From: Warburgia ugandensis
Lineage: Eukaryota; Streptophyta; Magnoliopsida; Canellales; Canellaceae
Direction: 5' to 3'
DNA length: 64,000 bases
Assembly (NCBI GenBank): GCA_035236585.1
Contig: CP141126.1
Span: forward strand, 65,201,414-65,265,413
Positions 32,690-44,946 of this stretch are shown in pieces. Position 1 is the stretch's first letter, and every line of letters starts with the position of its first letter. The notes below the pieces were generated by a model. It worked only from the letters and a program-made list of their open reading frames with translations, had not been told where the DNA came from and ran no database searches. Both the position numbers and the translations under genes were made by a program.

Positions 32690-34000
32690 TTGACCAGACA
32701 TAAAGTGTCAGTATGATGATGAATGCATGCTAGACTTATGATGAATGCATATGTCATAAAACATGCAATGATGGGTCCTAATAAACAGGATCCTCTAGTA
32801 GAATTTCCTCCACTTCAGAGTTGACCAATTCTAGAAAAGGTTTTAACCTTTGACCATTCACTTTTAAAATCCTTCAATCCTTTTTTATCTTGACCACCCC
32901 ATCAGGGTAAACAATGTAGACAATGTAGGGTCCAGTCCATCGAGAACGATGCTTGCTAGTAATGAGATGCAACTTAGAGTTATACAAGTGGACCTTTTGC
33001 CCCAGTGTGAAGGACTTACACAAAATGTGTTTATCATGATGTGCTTTCATTCAATTCTTGTATCTCTTAGTGGTCACATATGGATATTTCCTAAGTTCAT
33101 CCAACTCATTGAGTTGGAGATTTCTAATGGTCCAAGGACTACATAAATTACAATTGACCTTTTCAATGGCCCAATATGCTTTATGCTCATATTCAACTAG
33201 GAGATGACAAGGCTTTCCATAAACCAGATGGTAGGGTGGCATGTCTGTAGGGGTTTTGAATGTAGTATGGTAAGCTCATAATGCATCACTAAGCCTAAGT
33301 AACCAGTCTTTCTAATTAGGATCAACTGTCTTTTCCATAATCCACTTAATTTTCCTATTGGACACTTCTCCTTGTCCACTAGTTTGAGGATGGTCGGACC
33401 AACACCATATTTCTTCATTAAATTTTCAAACAATCTTATATAGAGGTGTTTTCCCCCATCATTAATAATGTCCCATGGAGTAACAAAGCATGTAAAAATA
33501 TTTTTCTTCAAAAACTACACTGCTAGTTCATAGTAATGGGTCTTACATGCTATGATTTCCACCCATTTGGACATGGAGACCACTCCCACAAGGATGTAAA
33601 GGTGACAAGAGGAATTCAAAAAATGTCCCATAAAGTCAATGCCCCAAAGATCAAAAGGCTTGATAATAAAAATGGGGTTCAGGGTTATCTTATCTCTTTT
33701 ACCTATACTCCTAACTGTTGACATTTAGAAAGTGCTATGTAGTAAGCATGTGAATCCCTAAAAATGGTGGCCCAGTAGAAATTGCACTATAAAATTTTTG
33801 TAGTCGTCTTCTTTGCACTCAAGTGGTTGCCACACACATGGTCATGGAAAAAGGAGATGATTTGTTAATTTTCCTTATCTGGTATGCATCCCCAAATTAC
33901 TTGAATAAGATAATACTTGACTAAGTATAGATCATCCCATGAAAATGTTTGACCTTGGCAAGAAATCTATGCTTATCTTGTGTGGACCAATGATTTGGCA
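32690..34000 (-). pseudogene. Athila A2 integrase (broken)
   Basis: Integrase inserts element cDNA into chromosomes. On the - strand FDLWGIDFMGHF and KWVEIIA lie at about 33560-33650 (catalytic-core start with the first Asp). A DGGKHLYIRLFENLMKKYG stretch at 33400-33460 carries the second Asp region. After a break, a SPYHLVYGK-like block and LLVEYEHKAYWAIEKVN lie at 33150-33240, then LQLNELDELR near 33100. The pol C-terminal LKPFLELVN motif is near 32820. Frameshifts separate three open pieces (33515-33724, 33197-33511, 33051-33242). Confidence 0.85.
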
Positions 34001-34059
34001 TTTGATGAGTGAAAAGATAGTTTACAATATTGACATATCGAGCTAACTAGGAGATAGCC

Positions 34060-34620
34060 ATCAACTATTCATCCAAAAATATCTCAGTGATAGGGCTGGG
34101 TTCATTAGTTGATTGAATGACTACCCTAGACATATGATTTGCTACAACATTCTTAGAGTCTTTCTTATCACGGATCTCAATGTTGAACTTTTGCAGCAAT
34201 AGAATCCATCCAACGAACCTAAGTTTGGCATCCTTCTTGGAAAGAAGGTACTTTAACGCAGCATAGACGGAATAGATGATATCTTTAGACCCTAAGAGGT
34301 AGTATCTAAATTTGTCTAAGTTGAACAAGTGCTAGCAACTCTTTCTCCATGGTGGAATAATTGAGTTTTGTACCATTCAATGTTTTACTAGCATAGTATA
34401 TCACATGGCAAAGTTTATCTGTACATTGCCCCAAGATGACATCTATTGCATAATTGGGGACATCACACATAATGACGAATGGTGCACCTCAATCAGGTGG
34501 TCAAATAATGGAAGCATAGGTGAGTTGTACTTTGAGCCATTCAACATCTCGTAAGCAATCTACAGTAAAGTCAAACGTACCCTCTTTAGCAAGGAAGTTG
34601 CATAAGGGCTTGGAAATTTT
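34060..34620 (-). pseudogene. Athila A2 RNase H (broken)
   Basis: An 87-codon open stretch (34065-34328) contains LDKFRYYLLGSK, AALKYLLSKKDAK, ILLLQKFNIEIRDKK and NVVANHMSR, the C-terminal half of the Ty3/gypsy RNase H domain. The expected YTDH reads YSVY, so a conserved Asp is lost. The upstream half is present but disrupted. Confidence 0.85.
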
Positions 34621-35640
34621 GGTAAAATCTTTAATAAAGCATTAGTAAGCCTTGGAATGAGAAAATCTCCTTTACTGTCCTACAATGAGGAAGGTAGCAT
34701 TAAATTCACCTTGGTTATATCAACCTTTATCCCATTAGCTGAGATCACATGTACTAAAAAAATGCCAAAATTGTCATCATAAAGTGACATTTCTCCCAAT
34801 TAAGCACTAAAATTTTCTCCTAGCACCTAGCAAGAACTAACTTTAGATGGTGCATGCATTCATCAAAAGATGATCCAAAACTGAAAAATCATCCATAAAC
34901 ACTTCTAAGAACCTCTCCACCATATTGGAAAAAATGCTTAGCATACACCTTTGGAAAGTAGCTAGAGCACTACACAAATTGAAAGGCATACAATGGTAGG
35001 CGAAGGTCCGAAAAGGCAAGTTAAGGTAGTATTCTCTTGGTCCTCAAGTGCTATAGTGATTTGGTTATACCAAAGTAACCATCAAGAAAGCAATAATATA
35101 TATGGCTAACTAACCTTTCCAACATCTAGTCAAAGAAAGAAAGAGGAAAGTGACCTTTCCTCGTGACCAAGTTCAATTTACAGTAATCAATACAGACTCT
35201 CCATCTGGTGGTCATGCGAGTGGGGCTCAGTTCATTGTCCTCATTGTGGACTACCGTGACTTTGGATTTCTTGAGTACAACCTAAACTTGGCTTACCTAA
35301 GTGCTAGTAGAAATGGAGTATATTACTGCAACATCCAGTAGTTTAAGCACTTCATCTCTAATAACCTCTTTCTTGTTGGGGTGAAGCCTTTTCTATGTTT
35401 CCCTAGATGGTTTAGCATTCTCTTCAAGATGAATTCGATGCATACACACAACAGGGCTAATCCCTTTTATGTTTGCTATAGACCACCCTAAAGTTGTCTC
35501 ATATTCATGAAGAACATTAAGTTGATTTCCTTCCTGGTTTCAATTAGGACATGATGTAATGATCACAAATAAGGAATCATCAAGTCCTAAATAAGAATAT
35601 TTCAAGTTATTAGGCAATATTTTTATAACCAAAGTGGGTG
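34620..35640 (-). pseudogene. Athila A2 reverse transcriptase (broken)
   Basis: On the - strand NKKEVIRDEVLKLLDV lies near 35335-35385, WRVCIDYCKLN and TRKGHFPLSF near 35140-35200, and YYCFLDGYFG near 35065-35095. FGSSFDECMHHLKLVLARC, the region after the catalytic box, is near 34825-34880. Several stops and frameshifts are visible, including one at the MDD box. Confidence 0.82.
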
Positions 35641-37800
35641 ATTTGTCAACTAAAGGTATAGGAATAGATTTGGATGGGGGGAAGAGGTTCTACCTAAGGT
35701 CCCCCTTTAGAGGTATCCATGATTAGTGTGGCATTTAGGAGAGCATTCAATTCATCTATGGATCTGTCTATGTCAAAATCAAGATAAAAATGTTCCAAGC
35801 AGGCTTCAAATGGATCTAGGGTAAGGACGATGGAAAAGCATATAGAATTAGACCTTCGACCATGTTGACTATGAAGGAGTCATCAAGGTTTAGATGATGG
35901 TGATTGGCATTAAACACATTAAATTTGACTTTTATGTTGCTGAAGGAAAGTTTCAATACACTATTATGACAGTTAATGATGGATTTGGACATTGCTAAGA
36001 ATAGACATCAAAAAATAACTAGGATCTGACTATTGGGGTCTAATAGAAGTTGAGTGTCCAGCACAATGAATTCAATAAGTAAATAAAACTAGTCCACTTG
36101 TATTAGGACATATTCAACCATACAACATTGAATTTTGACTAATCTATCTGTAAAGTGGTGTTGAATGGCTTCAATTCCCTGCGCCTTAGTTACACATAGA
36201 TAGAGTACGAAAATAGGTGCACACTAGCCCTAATCAAATAGTGCCCTATCAATGACATGATCTCTAATAACACATGATATAATAGGACAACCTAGATCTC
36301 TAGACTTTGTAGGGGTATTATGTTAAGAGAGGCTTTCTTTTGCACATTTAGCTTACACTTTAGTGCGAAAAGTTCTTTGAGAAACTTGGCATAAGTAGGG
36401 AGGCTCTTGATTCCATTGAGAAATGGAATATTGATTTGGACATGTTTGAACATACCCAATTACCTCGTGAAAGTTTGTCCCTTTTGTATGCCTTGTTCAA
36501 AAGCTAAGGAAAGGTGGCCTTATGCTCATAAGGTGCCTCCACTATGGGTTTAGAGGGAGTTTGAGATTTCTATCTAGCTTGGTCATTCTCTTGTAATTTA
36601 TCCTCAGTCTACCCTACTTGGTTATCTATCTAATGGTCACTCCTAAAGGTAGTTACAAACTTAGCTTCCTGAAGCGGTCTCTATGAATTTGAGGTGGTCC
36701 CTATTTTAAACTATCCCTTAAGGTTTGGGATTGGCTAACTGGGGAATTTTCCCTTATCTCTATCATTAAAGGCAATAGACAACTAACTCATTTGCATCTC
36801 TAGTTTAGTAATAGCTTGGGAATTAACATTGGAGTTATGTTAACTCTCATTCTGGAGATGAGTTATGGCTGGTTTACTATTCTTGTCTTAGAGTTTAAAA
36901 GTTTTTGCTATAACAATTGCAAAGTTTCCTTAAATGTTGATTTCTTTGGTTGTTGAGGGAATTGCAAAAAACTAGGAAGTTGTTGGGGAACTAAAGCTCT
37001 AGGAAAATTTTGGGCAGGGACAAGTAGAACAAAGGTTGTTGTTAGAAGTGTGATATGCATTCATAGTATTCGCTTGCTCAAAATGATATTCAATGTACAC
37101 ATAATTAGATGGACAAGATGATGATAAGTGTGTTGGGCTGGGACAAGTAGAACAAACTTCCTATGGAGTTTTCATGGATGACCTTCCAGCCATGAAGGAA
37201 ACTATTACCTAGAACATGATATTAAACTTATCCATCCATTGAGCCAAGGATCTAGTTTGTGTGAAAAATCTAAGGTTAGTCCTATTTCAAGAGGCCTCCT
37301 TTCTTTTGAGGATAGAAACTTCGATCTTATTGGTTTGAATAATCCCATTGCTGGGAATTTTCAACAAGCTTTCAATGAATTCCACGACCCCTATCTCATT
37401 TTTTATCATGAGGGCACCTACACTAGTGATATCCAGCATTCTTTTATTTTAAGGTGTAAGTGCTTCATAAAAGTACTGACCTTGCTGCCATTTCTCAAAT
37501 CCACGGTGGTGACATTTTTATAGCAATTCATTCCACCATTCCTATCACTCATAATATTGTTCATCTTCTCACTATTAGAAATTTATGATTTCCTTAAGAA
37601 GTTCATCAGTTTTATGTATAGGGAAAAGCTTGTTCAAAACTTTTTGGACAATTGGTCCCATGTGGTGATGGAACCGACCTTTAAGGAATTCAACCAAGAT
37701 TTGGCCTCATCATTTAATGTGAGGGGAAATAACCTAAGTCTAATAGAATCTTTTGAAACATTTTAGAACTTGACTGTGGCACATATATGAAGGAATTTCT
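35641..37800 (-). pseudogene. Athila A2 gag and protease region (broken)
   Basis: On the - strand gag motifs start near 37770 with NVSKDSIRLRLFPLTL, then DEAKSWLNSL near 37700. The zinc-knuckle region with CSTCPS-like stretches lies near 37010-37150 and contains a partial internal duplication: GGGACAAGTAGAACAAA on the + strand occurs at about 37018 and 37140. The EAPY-like linker lies near 36545. The protease region around 36250-36330 has CVIRDHVIDRAL, then a degenerate active site. No open frame covers any of these domains. Confidence 0.72.
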
Positions 37801-38357
37801 TAATATGAAGGTATAGGTCCTCTCTCTCTAGATTGTAATAAGACGGGAGTAATTGAATGAATCCAAGTTTTAGCTCAAAATGGTTTGCAGCAGTAGTTGG
37901 AAATGTGATGCATAAGGGAGTATTTATTATAGTGGTACATAAAATCTTTTATGGTCTTGGCTTCAACTACAACTGGGTTGGCCATGGGGTTTGGATTTCT
38001 TACTCCCTTACCAAAGAGTACGTTCAATTTTAGAATCAAATGGTGCTAATTTCATGTTTTGAGATCTAAGACCATGCATGCACTATGATGTAGTCCTAAT
38101 TAAATAAAATTCCTAACTCTAAATGATCCACAATAAATTCCTAATGTTTTGCTAGCTAGCTATTTTGGTATTCTATGCTAATCTTAGGGAGTAGCTTTTA
38201 GACCTAGATCTAGACAGCTCCATTTATCAAGGCTAGACTACTGCTTAGCAGTTAGGTCCTGCTTAGAGTAGTTAATACAATTCTCATGTATGGAGGTGTT
38301 TAGAACTTAAACAAATGTCAATGAAAGGTGTGGAAAAATCACTTGGATTTTGCAAAC
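37801..38357 (-). other. Athila A2 leader
   Basis: This noncoding sequence corresponds to the A1 leader. No PBS resembling that of the element at 63394 was found at its right end, in keeping with loss of the 5' LTR. Confidence 0.5.
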
Positions 38358-40648
38358 TGATAAGTGTTTAAGTTTTTATAAGAAAAGTACCAAATTAGTA
38401 GTCCATGTGTTATAAATTATAGCCATTATTCTAGGGGTTTTTTGAAAATTCATAACACATGCATTTTTGAGCTAATAATTCTAAAGTTTGATATGTTATA
38501 GGTTCAAGAGCTAATCTAAAGTAAGTTTGTAAATAAATGCAATTTTCTAAGATTTAATTAGAGTTTTACTCATTTTTAGGTATGAGATGATGACCTAGCA
38601 ACCAAGATTGATCAAGATGAGAATTTACGATTAAGATCAAAAGAAAGATCTACGGCATAAAATTCATCATTTCAAAGCTCAACCATGGTTCAAAATCATA
38701 ATCCTAGAGCAAGTAAGAAAGCAATTTGAAGTATTAATGGTGACTAAAATGGGCCTGCGCAAAAATTCATGCAATTCACTACCTTTGCATGAGAGCCATT
38801 AAAGCCACCTAAGCCATCAAGGAGTTATCTAGGAGAAGCCAAGCAACCAAACCATTTAATTCAAGAATACGAGCCATGAGACCAAGTCATTTAAACCATC
38901 AAAGTGATCTCCAAGCCACTTAAGTTAATGCAACATGGAACTGCATGATTGGAGGATATTTCAAGCACATATCCTATACAAAAATTGTAGATTTTTAGGA
39001 GGATAATTAGAAAGGAAGTTGGGTGAGTATCAAACAATGAAGATAACACACAAGCTGGATCAATGAGATAAGGGCCCTTAATCTTGTTTCTCTCTTTCCA
39101 CTTTCTCTTTCCCTTTTCCCATCTTTAATATCCATTTAAGTCATCCCACCTTGATTGTTCCTTTGGTTTCTCCATATCCCACCTTTCCACTCACCTTTCT
39201 AGCTTCTTCACCTCACCTTCCTAATTGTACTTCTTAGATCCCACACATTTCCACCTTCTAATTCCACATCATTATCCTTCCCAATGCATCACATATTCCC
39301 TTCTTCTGTAGGATTCTTTAGAAGTACAAAACCAACTATAAATACCTAAAGGAGTTCCACGTAATGCAAATACAGAGAGGTGGAGATGCTTCCCTCTTAA
39401 AAAGGTTGCGCAACTCACTTAGCTCCCCTAGGGTTTCAACCTTCATCACTCCATGCCTCCTTCAAGCTTAGCAAGTCTTCTTCCTTTGGTTTTCAAGTTT
39501 TTCTAGGTTGGTTCCTTTACATAATTTCATCCCCTTTTTGCTTGATTTGCTTTCTAATTTCATACTTCCTATTCTTTACTTGTATTTCTTTTCTTGTTTG
39601 CTTTAGCTTTGTGTTTTAGATCCTTCTATCCTAAGGTTGTTAATCATTTATAGTGATAGCTAAAAGATGGTAACCTTATGATCAAGTTAGTTGTTCTTTG
39701 TTCTTCATTGAAATCCTTCCCATTGTTTCTCTTTCCTTGCCCACCTTTGAGTTTGTTCCACCCCTTTTCCCACTTTCTTTCCCTTTAGTTCTCTTTTGGA
39801 TCACATGCATGCTACTTATTGAATAGTGAATGTTGTATTGGAATTTGGGTTAATTTTATGTCTTTGAAGAGGGTGCACTTTTCTATGTTCATGTAATATG
39901 CATGCCATTTTTGTATGAATTTCAATTCAATAAAGTAACATATTTCATGTACAAGTTTCCATGCTTATTTCCAATACATCAAGTCCTCTAAATTTTGCGT
40001 TTTATGCATGTGTTTCATGCCCATTAATTTATTGATTTAGGTACTTCATTAAGCAAATTTAATGTGCAACATGTATCTTTGCATGCTTCAAGTTCACTTA
40101 GCATCATTCATACCATGCTAATATAGTTTTTACTTTAAATTTCATGTGCATATTTCATGGGTTCATGCATTTATTTGCGTCATTCCTTAGGAACCCATTT
40201 AGTTTTTTAGGTTGTTTAGTTAATAATTTGATTAGATTTCATCAATACAAGCTTTTAGTTCATGTATATTAGCCTCTTTCCAACCCCATGAACCATGCGC
40301 ACAACTCCATGGATCATGAGCATGATGAGCATTGGGTTTCATTGATTAATTTCTTGTTTTGTAGGTAGATTCCATTATTTAATTAATTTATATGTTAGGT
40401 TAGTTTAGAATGTTTCCATGTTAGTTTTAGAAAGTTCTATGTCTAGTAAAGTTTTATTTTTAGAAAGCTTTGCTTTTAGAAAGTTTCCATTAGATAAGTT
40501 TCCCAAATTAATCTATTCTAGTTTTGCATTAGTTTCTTACATTGAATGTGTGTTAGTGAGGAAAGTGCCTAATTCCATTGAAGATCTTTATTTTTAGATA
40601 GTTTACATTTAGATCATGTTTCCGCGTCCATATCATTTAATTTCCTAG
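38358..40648 (+). mobile_element. Truncated Athila LTR in + orientation
   Basis: The LTR starts TGATAAGTGTTTAAG, matches the A1 LTRs and contains a TATA box at 39337-39344. It stops at TTTCCTAG (40648) before the usual end and joins reverse-oriented A3 sequence at GTTTCCTAAAGCC, apparently through a CCTAG microhomology. Because its neighbours A2 and A3 are both reversed, it is neither one's LTR in place. It is a separate insertion or a product of inversion. Confidence 0.82.
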
Positions 40649-41300
40649 GTTTCCTAAAGCCTATCAGATTGAATAAATGTTTAGGAAAGAACATTAATAC
40701 TCCCATTGTGATTTTTGGCAATTTGACAAAAACAAAGATACTAGGATCTTTCATAGTATTGTTGACTGAAGAAATTATAGAATCAAAAGGAAGATACTCT
40801 TTACAGTCACTTGGTTATATAGGTATGCACTGATTTTCCTCAAGGTCTCTACATCATAACTATCTATTAATCTCAATTATTTACTATGTGTAAGTGTGTT
40901 CTGAGAATTAAGTTTCATAATACACTTGAAGATATGAATAAGATGTGGAATTAATGATATGCATTTCTATTAAAAAGCCAAAGTAGAAGTACTAAGCTTC
41001 AGAAAATCCAATTCTCATCATAGTAAAGGAACTTTGACCTTCAAAACTTTGACAAATTCAGAAATCTCATGCATATTGACACCCCCAACCTGAACTAAAC
41101 ATTATTTCCAATGTTTTAAAACATAGGACCCCTTTATGATAAATGGGTAATTTAGAACAATGAGACATTTTTAAAAAAGCAAACAAATCATAGGTTGCCT
41201 CTTAATAAGTGCTAAGTTTGACATCTTCCACCAGATGTACAATGCTATGATGAATACAGATTTTATAATGGATGCATGTATCAAGGAACATGCTAAGTTG
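40649..41300 (-). other. Athila A3 3' noncoding region (truncated)
   Basis: It matches the start of the A1 and A2 3' noncoding regions. It contains the LKPYLELVN-like end of pol just beyond its right border, near 41370. Confidence 0.6.
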
Positions 41301-42550
41301 GATCATGATTGATTGGTTCCTCTAGTAAGATTTCTTCCCCCTTAAGGTTGACCAACTCTAGATAGGGTTTCAATCTTTGCCCATTGACTTTGGAAATCTC
41401 TCCATCCTTTTCTATCTTAACATACACATGTCGTATTATGTAGGGTCCAGTTTATCGAGATTGAAGTTTTCTTGGAATTAGATGCAACCTAGAATTAAGG
41501 AAAAGTACCTTCTATCTTGTGTGAAGGACTTTCTTAGTATATGTCTATCACGATGGCTTTTCATGCGGTCTTAGTTCATCCAACCCATTAAGTTGGAGTT
41601 TTCTATGGGTTTTACCATTATGAAAGTCAAAACTGAAGTTTTTAATGGTCCAATGCGTTTTATGCTCAAGTTTTACTAGGAGATGATAGGGCTTCCCATA
41701 GACCAGGTGGTAGGGTGACATGCCTATCGGGGTTTTATATGTAGTGCGGTAGGCCTATAAAGCATCACTAAGTCTTAAAGACCAATCTTTCTTATTTGGA
41801 TTGACTGCCTTTCCTAAAATTCACTTTGTCTCCCTATTTGACACTTCTACTTATCCACTGGTTTGACGATGATAAGGGGTAGCAATCCTATAGTTATCGC
41901 CATATTTCTTCATTAAATTCTCAAACACTCAATTGCAAAAGTGTTTCCTTCCACCATTAGTTATGGCTCTTAGGGTACCAAATCATGCAAATATATTTTC
42001 CTTTAAAAGCTTGACCACCACCTTGTGGTCATTAGTCTTACATAGTATGACTTCTACCCATTTCGACACGTAGTCCACTCCCACTAGGAACTACAAATAA
42101 CCAAAGGAGTTGGAAAAGGTCCCATAAAATAAATGCCCCAAACATCGAAAGGCTTAATGATAAGAATGAGGTTCAAAGGCATCATATTTGTTTTTCCTAT
42201 GCTTGCTAACTATTAACATCAATCCTATCTTATGCAAGAGGTATGTGAATACCTAAAAATAATGGACCAATAAAAACCACATTGCAAAATCTTTTGCAGC
42301 TACCTTTGGAGCTAAAATGGCCTTCGCATGTATGTTCATGGAAAAAGAAAATGATTGTATGATATTCATTATTGGTTGTACATCTCCTAATAACCTTATT
42401 AGGACACTATTTGAATAAGTACAAATAGTCCCATGTAAAGTGTTTGACCTCAGCAATGAATCTTCTCATATAATGTTTTGTTCAATGATTAGGCATTTGA
42501 CGCATGACAAGATAATCAACAATATTGACATACCAACGCAACTGGGAAAT
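41300..42550 (-). pseudogene. Athila A3 integrase (broken)
   Basis: On the - strand HEHTCEGHFSSKG, a zinc-binding HHCC remnant, lies near 42305-42345. Then come a degenerate FDVWG...MGPF core near 42110-42150, a GGKHFCN-like and FNEEIWR region near 41910-41960, and YHLVYGKPYHLLVKLEHK-like sequence near 41660-41720. No long open frame exists. Its gene order matches A2. Confidence 0.75.
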
Positions 42551-43870
42551 GTGCACCAATTGTTCAACTAGAAATGTTTCTATATCCACATTCTTGCTAG
42601 TAGACTCCACAACTAACCTAGATAAATGGTTTGCTACAACATTTTTTAAACCTTTCACATCCAGAATTTCTAAATCAAACTCTTGTAGTGAAACTATGCA
42701 TTGGATCAGCCTAGGTTTAGCATCTACTTTAGTGATGTGTGGTCCAAGTAGATGATGACCTTAGATCATAACATATAATATCTAAACTTATCCAGGGCAA
42801 GACAACTATCAACAAATCTTTTTCTATAAAATTGAGTTAGGCATTGTTGAGTGTCTTGCTAGCATAATAAATCACATAGGGGAGTTTATCAATGCACTAC
42901 CCCAATACAACCTCCATTGCATAGTTTGAAGCATCATGCGTTATTTCAAATGGTGCACTCCAATCTGTCAGCCGACCAATAGGTGCATAAGTTAATTTAG
43001 CCTTTAGGTGCTCAAATGTTTCATACAATCATCATCAAAGTCAAAAGTTGCCTCCTTCATAAGTAAATTACATAGGGACTTCTACTTCTATGCTATTATG
43101 TGATAAGATACGGCCTTAAACAATGCCATTTTGTACCATAAAATGACATTTCTCCCATTTTAGGACTAAGTTCTTTTGCTAACACCTAGCAAAGAGAAGT
43201 TTTAAATGGTACAAGCATTCATCAAATGATGACCTAAATATTGAAAAATCATCCATAAACACCTCTACATACACCTTTGAAAAGTAACTGGAGCATTGCA
43301 TAGTCCAAAAGGCATACGACAAAAGGTGATGGACTTAAAAGGGAAGGTGAAGGTAATCTTCTCTTGATCCACAGGTTCTATGGGGATTTGGTTATAGCTA
43401 AAGTATCCATCAAGGAAGTTGTAATAAATATGATTGGCTTACCTTTCTAATAATTTAGTTAATAAAGGGAAGAGGAAAGTGGTCTTTCCTTGTGACCCAG
43501 TTTAGTTTTTGGTAATCTATACAAACTCTCCACTCGGTGGTCATGCGAGTGGGAACTAACACATTATCCTCATTTTAGATTACTATGACTTAAGACTTCT
43601 TGGGTACAACCTAAACTAGGTTGACATAAGTTTTGTTAGATGTAGGGTAGATGACACCAACATCTAGGAGTTTTAGTACTTCGTCTCTCACCACCTCTTT
43701 CATATTATGGTTTAGTCTCCTCTCTATTTCCCTAGATGGTTTAACATCTTCTTCTAGGTGAATTCTATGTATACACATAGCAGGGCTAATCTCTTTAATG
43801 TCCACTATGGTCCACCTTGAGGCTATCTTATGTTGCCTAAGAACATCTAGAATCTTACATTCCTATCCTT
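42550..43870 (-). pseudogene. Athila A3 reverse transcriptase and RNase H (broken)
   Basis: The RT region starts with DIKEISPAMCIHRIHLEED and NHNMKEVVRDEVLKLLDVGV (open at 43611-43805). YYNFLDGYFSYNQIPI and DQEKITFTFPF lie near 43350-43430, and MPFGLCNAPVTFQRCM near 43275-43325. A frameshift follows before the catalytic MDD. RNase H remains as AKPRLIQCIVSLQEFDLEI and NVVANHLSRLV near 42610-42725. Confidence 0.85.
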
Positions 43871-44946
43871 TATTTAGATTTTTTGGGAGCGGCTTAAGGA
43901 CCAGGGTGGGTGGTTTTGTACTAATGGTGCTGGGATAGAATTTGAAGGAGGAAGAAGCTTAACTAAAGGTCCTCATTTGGAGGTATCAATTGTAGGTGCA
44001 GCATCCAAAAGATTATTTACCTCATCAATGGACTTGTCTATATCAAATTTACCATTAAAGTGTGTTAGAAATGACTCATGTAGGTCTAGAATAGACGATG
44101 GTGTATTAGCATCTTGAAAGACCTTCAATTAAATTGACTACATCTTGAAAGACCTTCAATAACACAAGAAATGGTAGGACAACCCTACTTCTCTAAACTT
44201 GGGAGGTGTCTACTACTAGATTGAAGAGCTCACTTGCTTGGTGAGGAAGGTTTTCTATTGCACATTTGTCATGTGCTTTTGTTTGTAGAGCTCTTTGAGA
44301 AATTTGGCATAAACAGGAATGTCTTTAATAGCATTGAGTAATAGAATATTTATTTGCACATGCTTAAATACATCAATTATCACATAGAAATTAGTTCCTT
44401 TCTTAGCCTCATTTAAGAGTTGAGGGAATGGGGTTTTAGGCATATAAGGTGCCTCCACTGGAGGCTTAGATGGAGGAGGAGATCTTTGTCTTTTCTCTCT
44501 CTCTTTAGTTTTAGCTTGTTCATTCTCCTCTAAGTTTTACTTAGTCTATCCTACTTTTTTAACAACCTAATGGCTACTCCTAAGGGTAGTTATGGACTTT
44601 CCTTGATCATGTCATTTTCTTGAACTTGACCCTAGTTAAAACTAGCCCTTAGGGTTTGGAATTGGTTGACTAGGAAATTGTTTTTTTTTCTTTATCATTC
44701 AATGTAGGAGACAATTGGCTCATCTGTCTCTCTAATTTGGCAATAGCTTGAAAATTAACATTGGTGGACTATCAACTCTCATTCTATAATTTGTGTAGGG
44801 CCTTGTTAATCACCTCATTTTGTTTTAGGAGTAACTAAATATTTTCTACAAATGATGGTATATATGGTTGTTTAGGAAGCTGAAAACTAGGTGGTCACTA
44901 GGGAACTAAAGTTCTAGGAAAGTTTTGTGTGGAGGGGTTCATAAAT
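43870..44946 (-). pseudogene. Athila A3 gag end and protease remnant (deleted)
   Basis: An open stretch at 44255-44458 carries the linker EAPYMPKTPFPQLLNEAKKG, then VFKHVQINILLL and DIPVYAKFLKELY. Between about 44100 and 44240 most of the protease is missing. At that point a 20-bp sequence, CATCTTGAAAGACCTTCAAT, is present twice (about 44111-44130 and 44142-44161), a typical scar of deletion repair. Confidence 0.72.

Larger units (their letters stand above)
28807..38357 (-). mobile_element. Athila-lineage element A2 (reverse; 5' LTR missing)
   Basis: The most complete Athila copy in the window. On the - strand it holds leader (38357-37801), gag (37800-36340), protease (about 36330-35640), RT (35640-34620), RNase H (34620-34060), integrase (34000-32690), a 3' noncoding region and the 3' LTR (30865-28807). 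No domain is open over its full length. The 5' LTR is absent. A same-family LTR in the opposite orientation abuts the leader at 38358, so the right end is rearranged. Confidence 0.85.

Noticed and set aside
35150-35341. 63-codon + strand ORF
   Set aside because: It is the antisense shadow of the Athila A2 reverse transcriptase; the WRVCIDY motif reads on the - strand here.
37239-37766. Two + strand ORFs of 94 and 69 codons
   Set aside because: They are antisense to the A2 gag, whose motifs (SKDSIRLRLFPLTL, EAKSWLNSL) read on the - strand.
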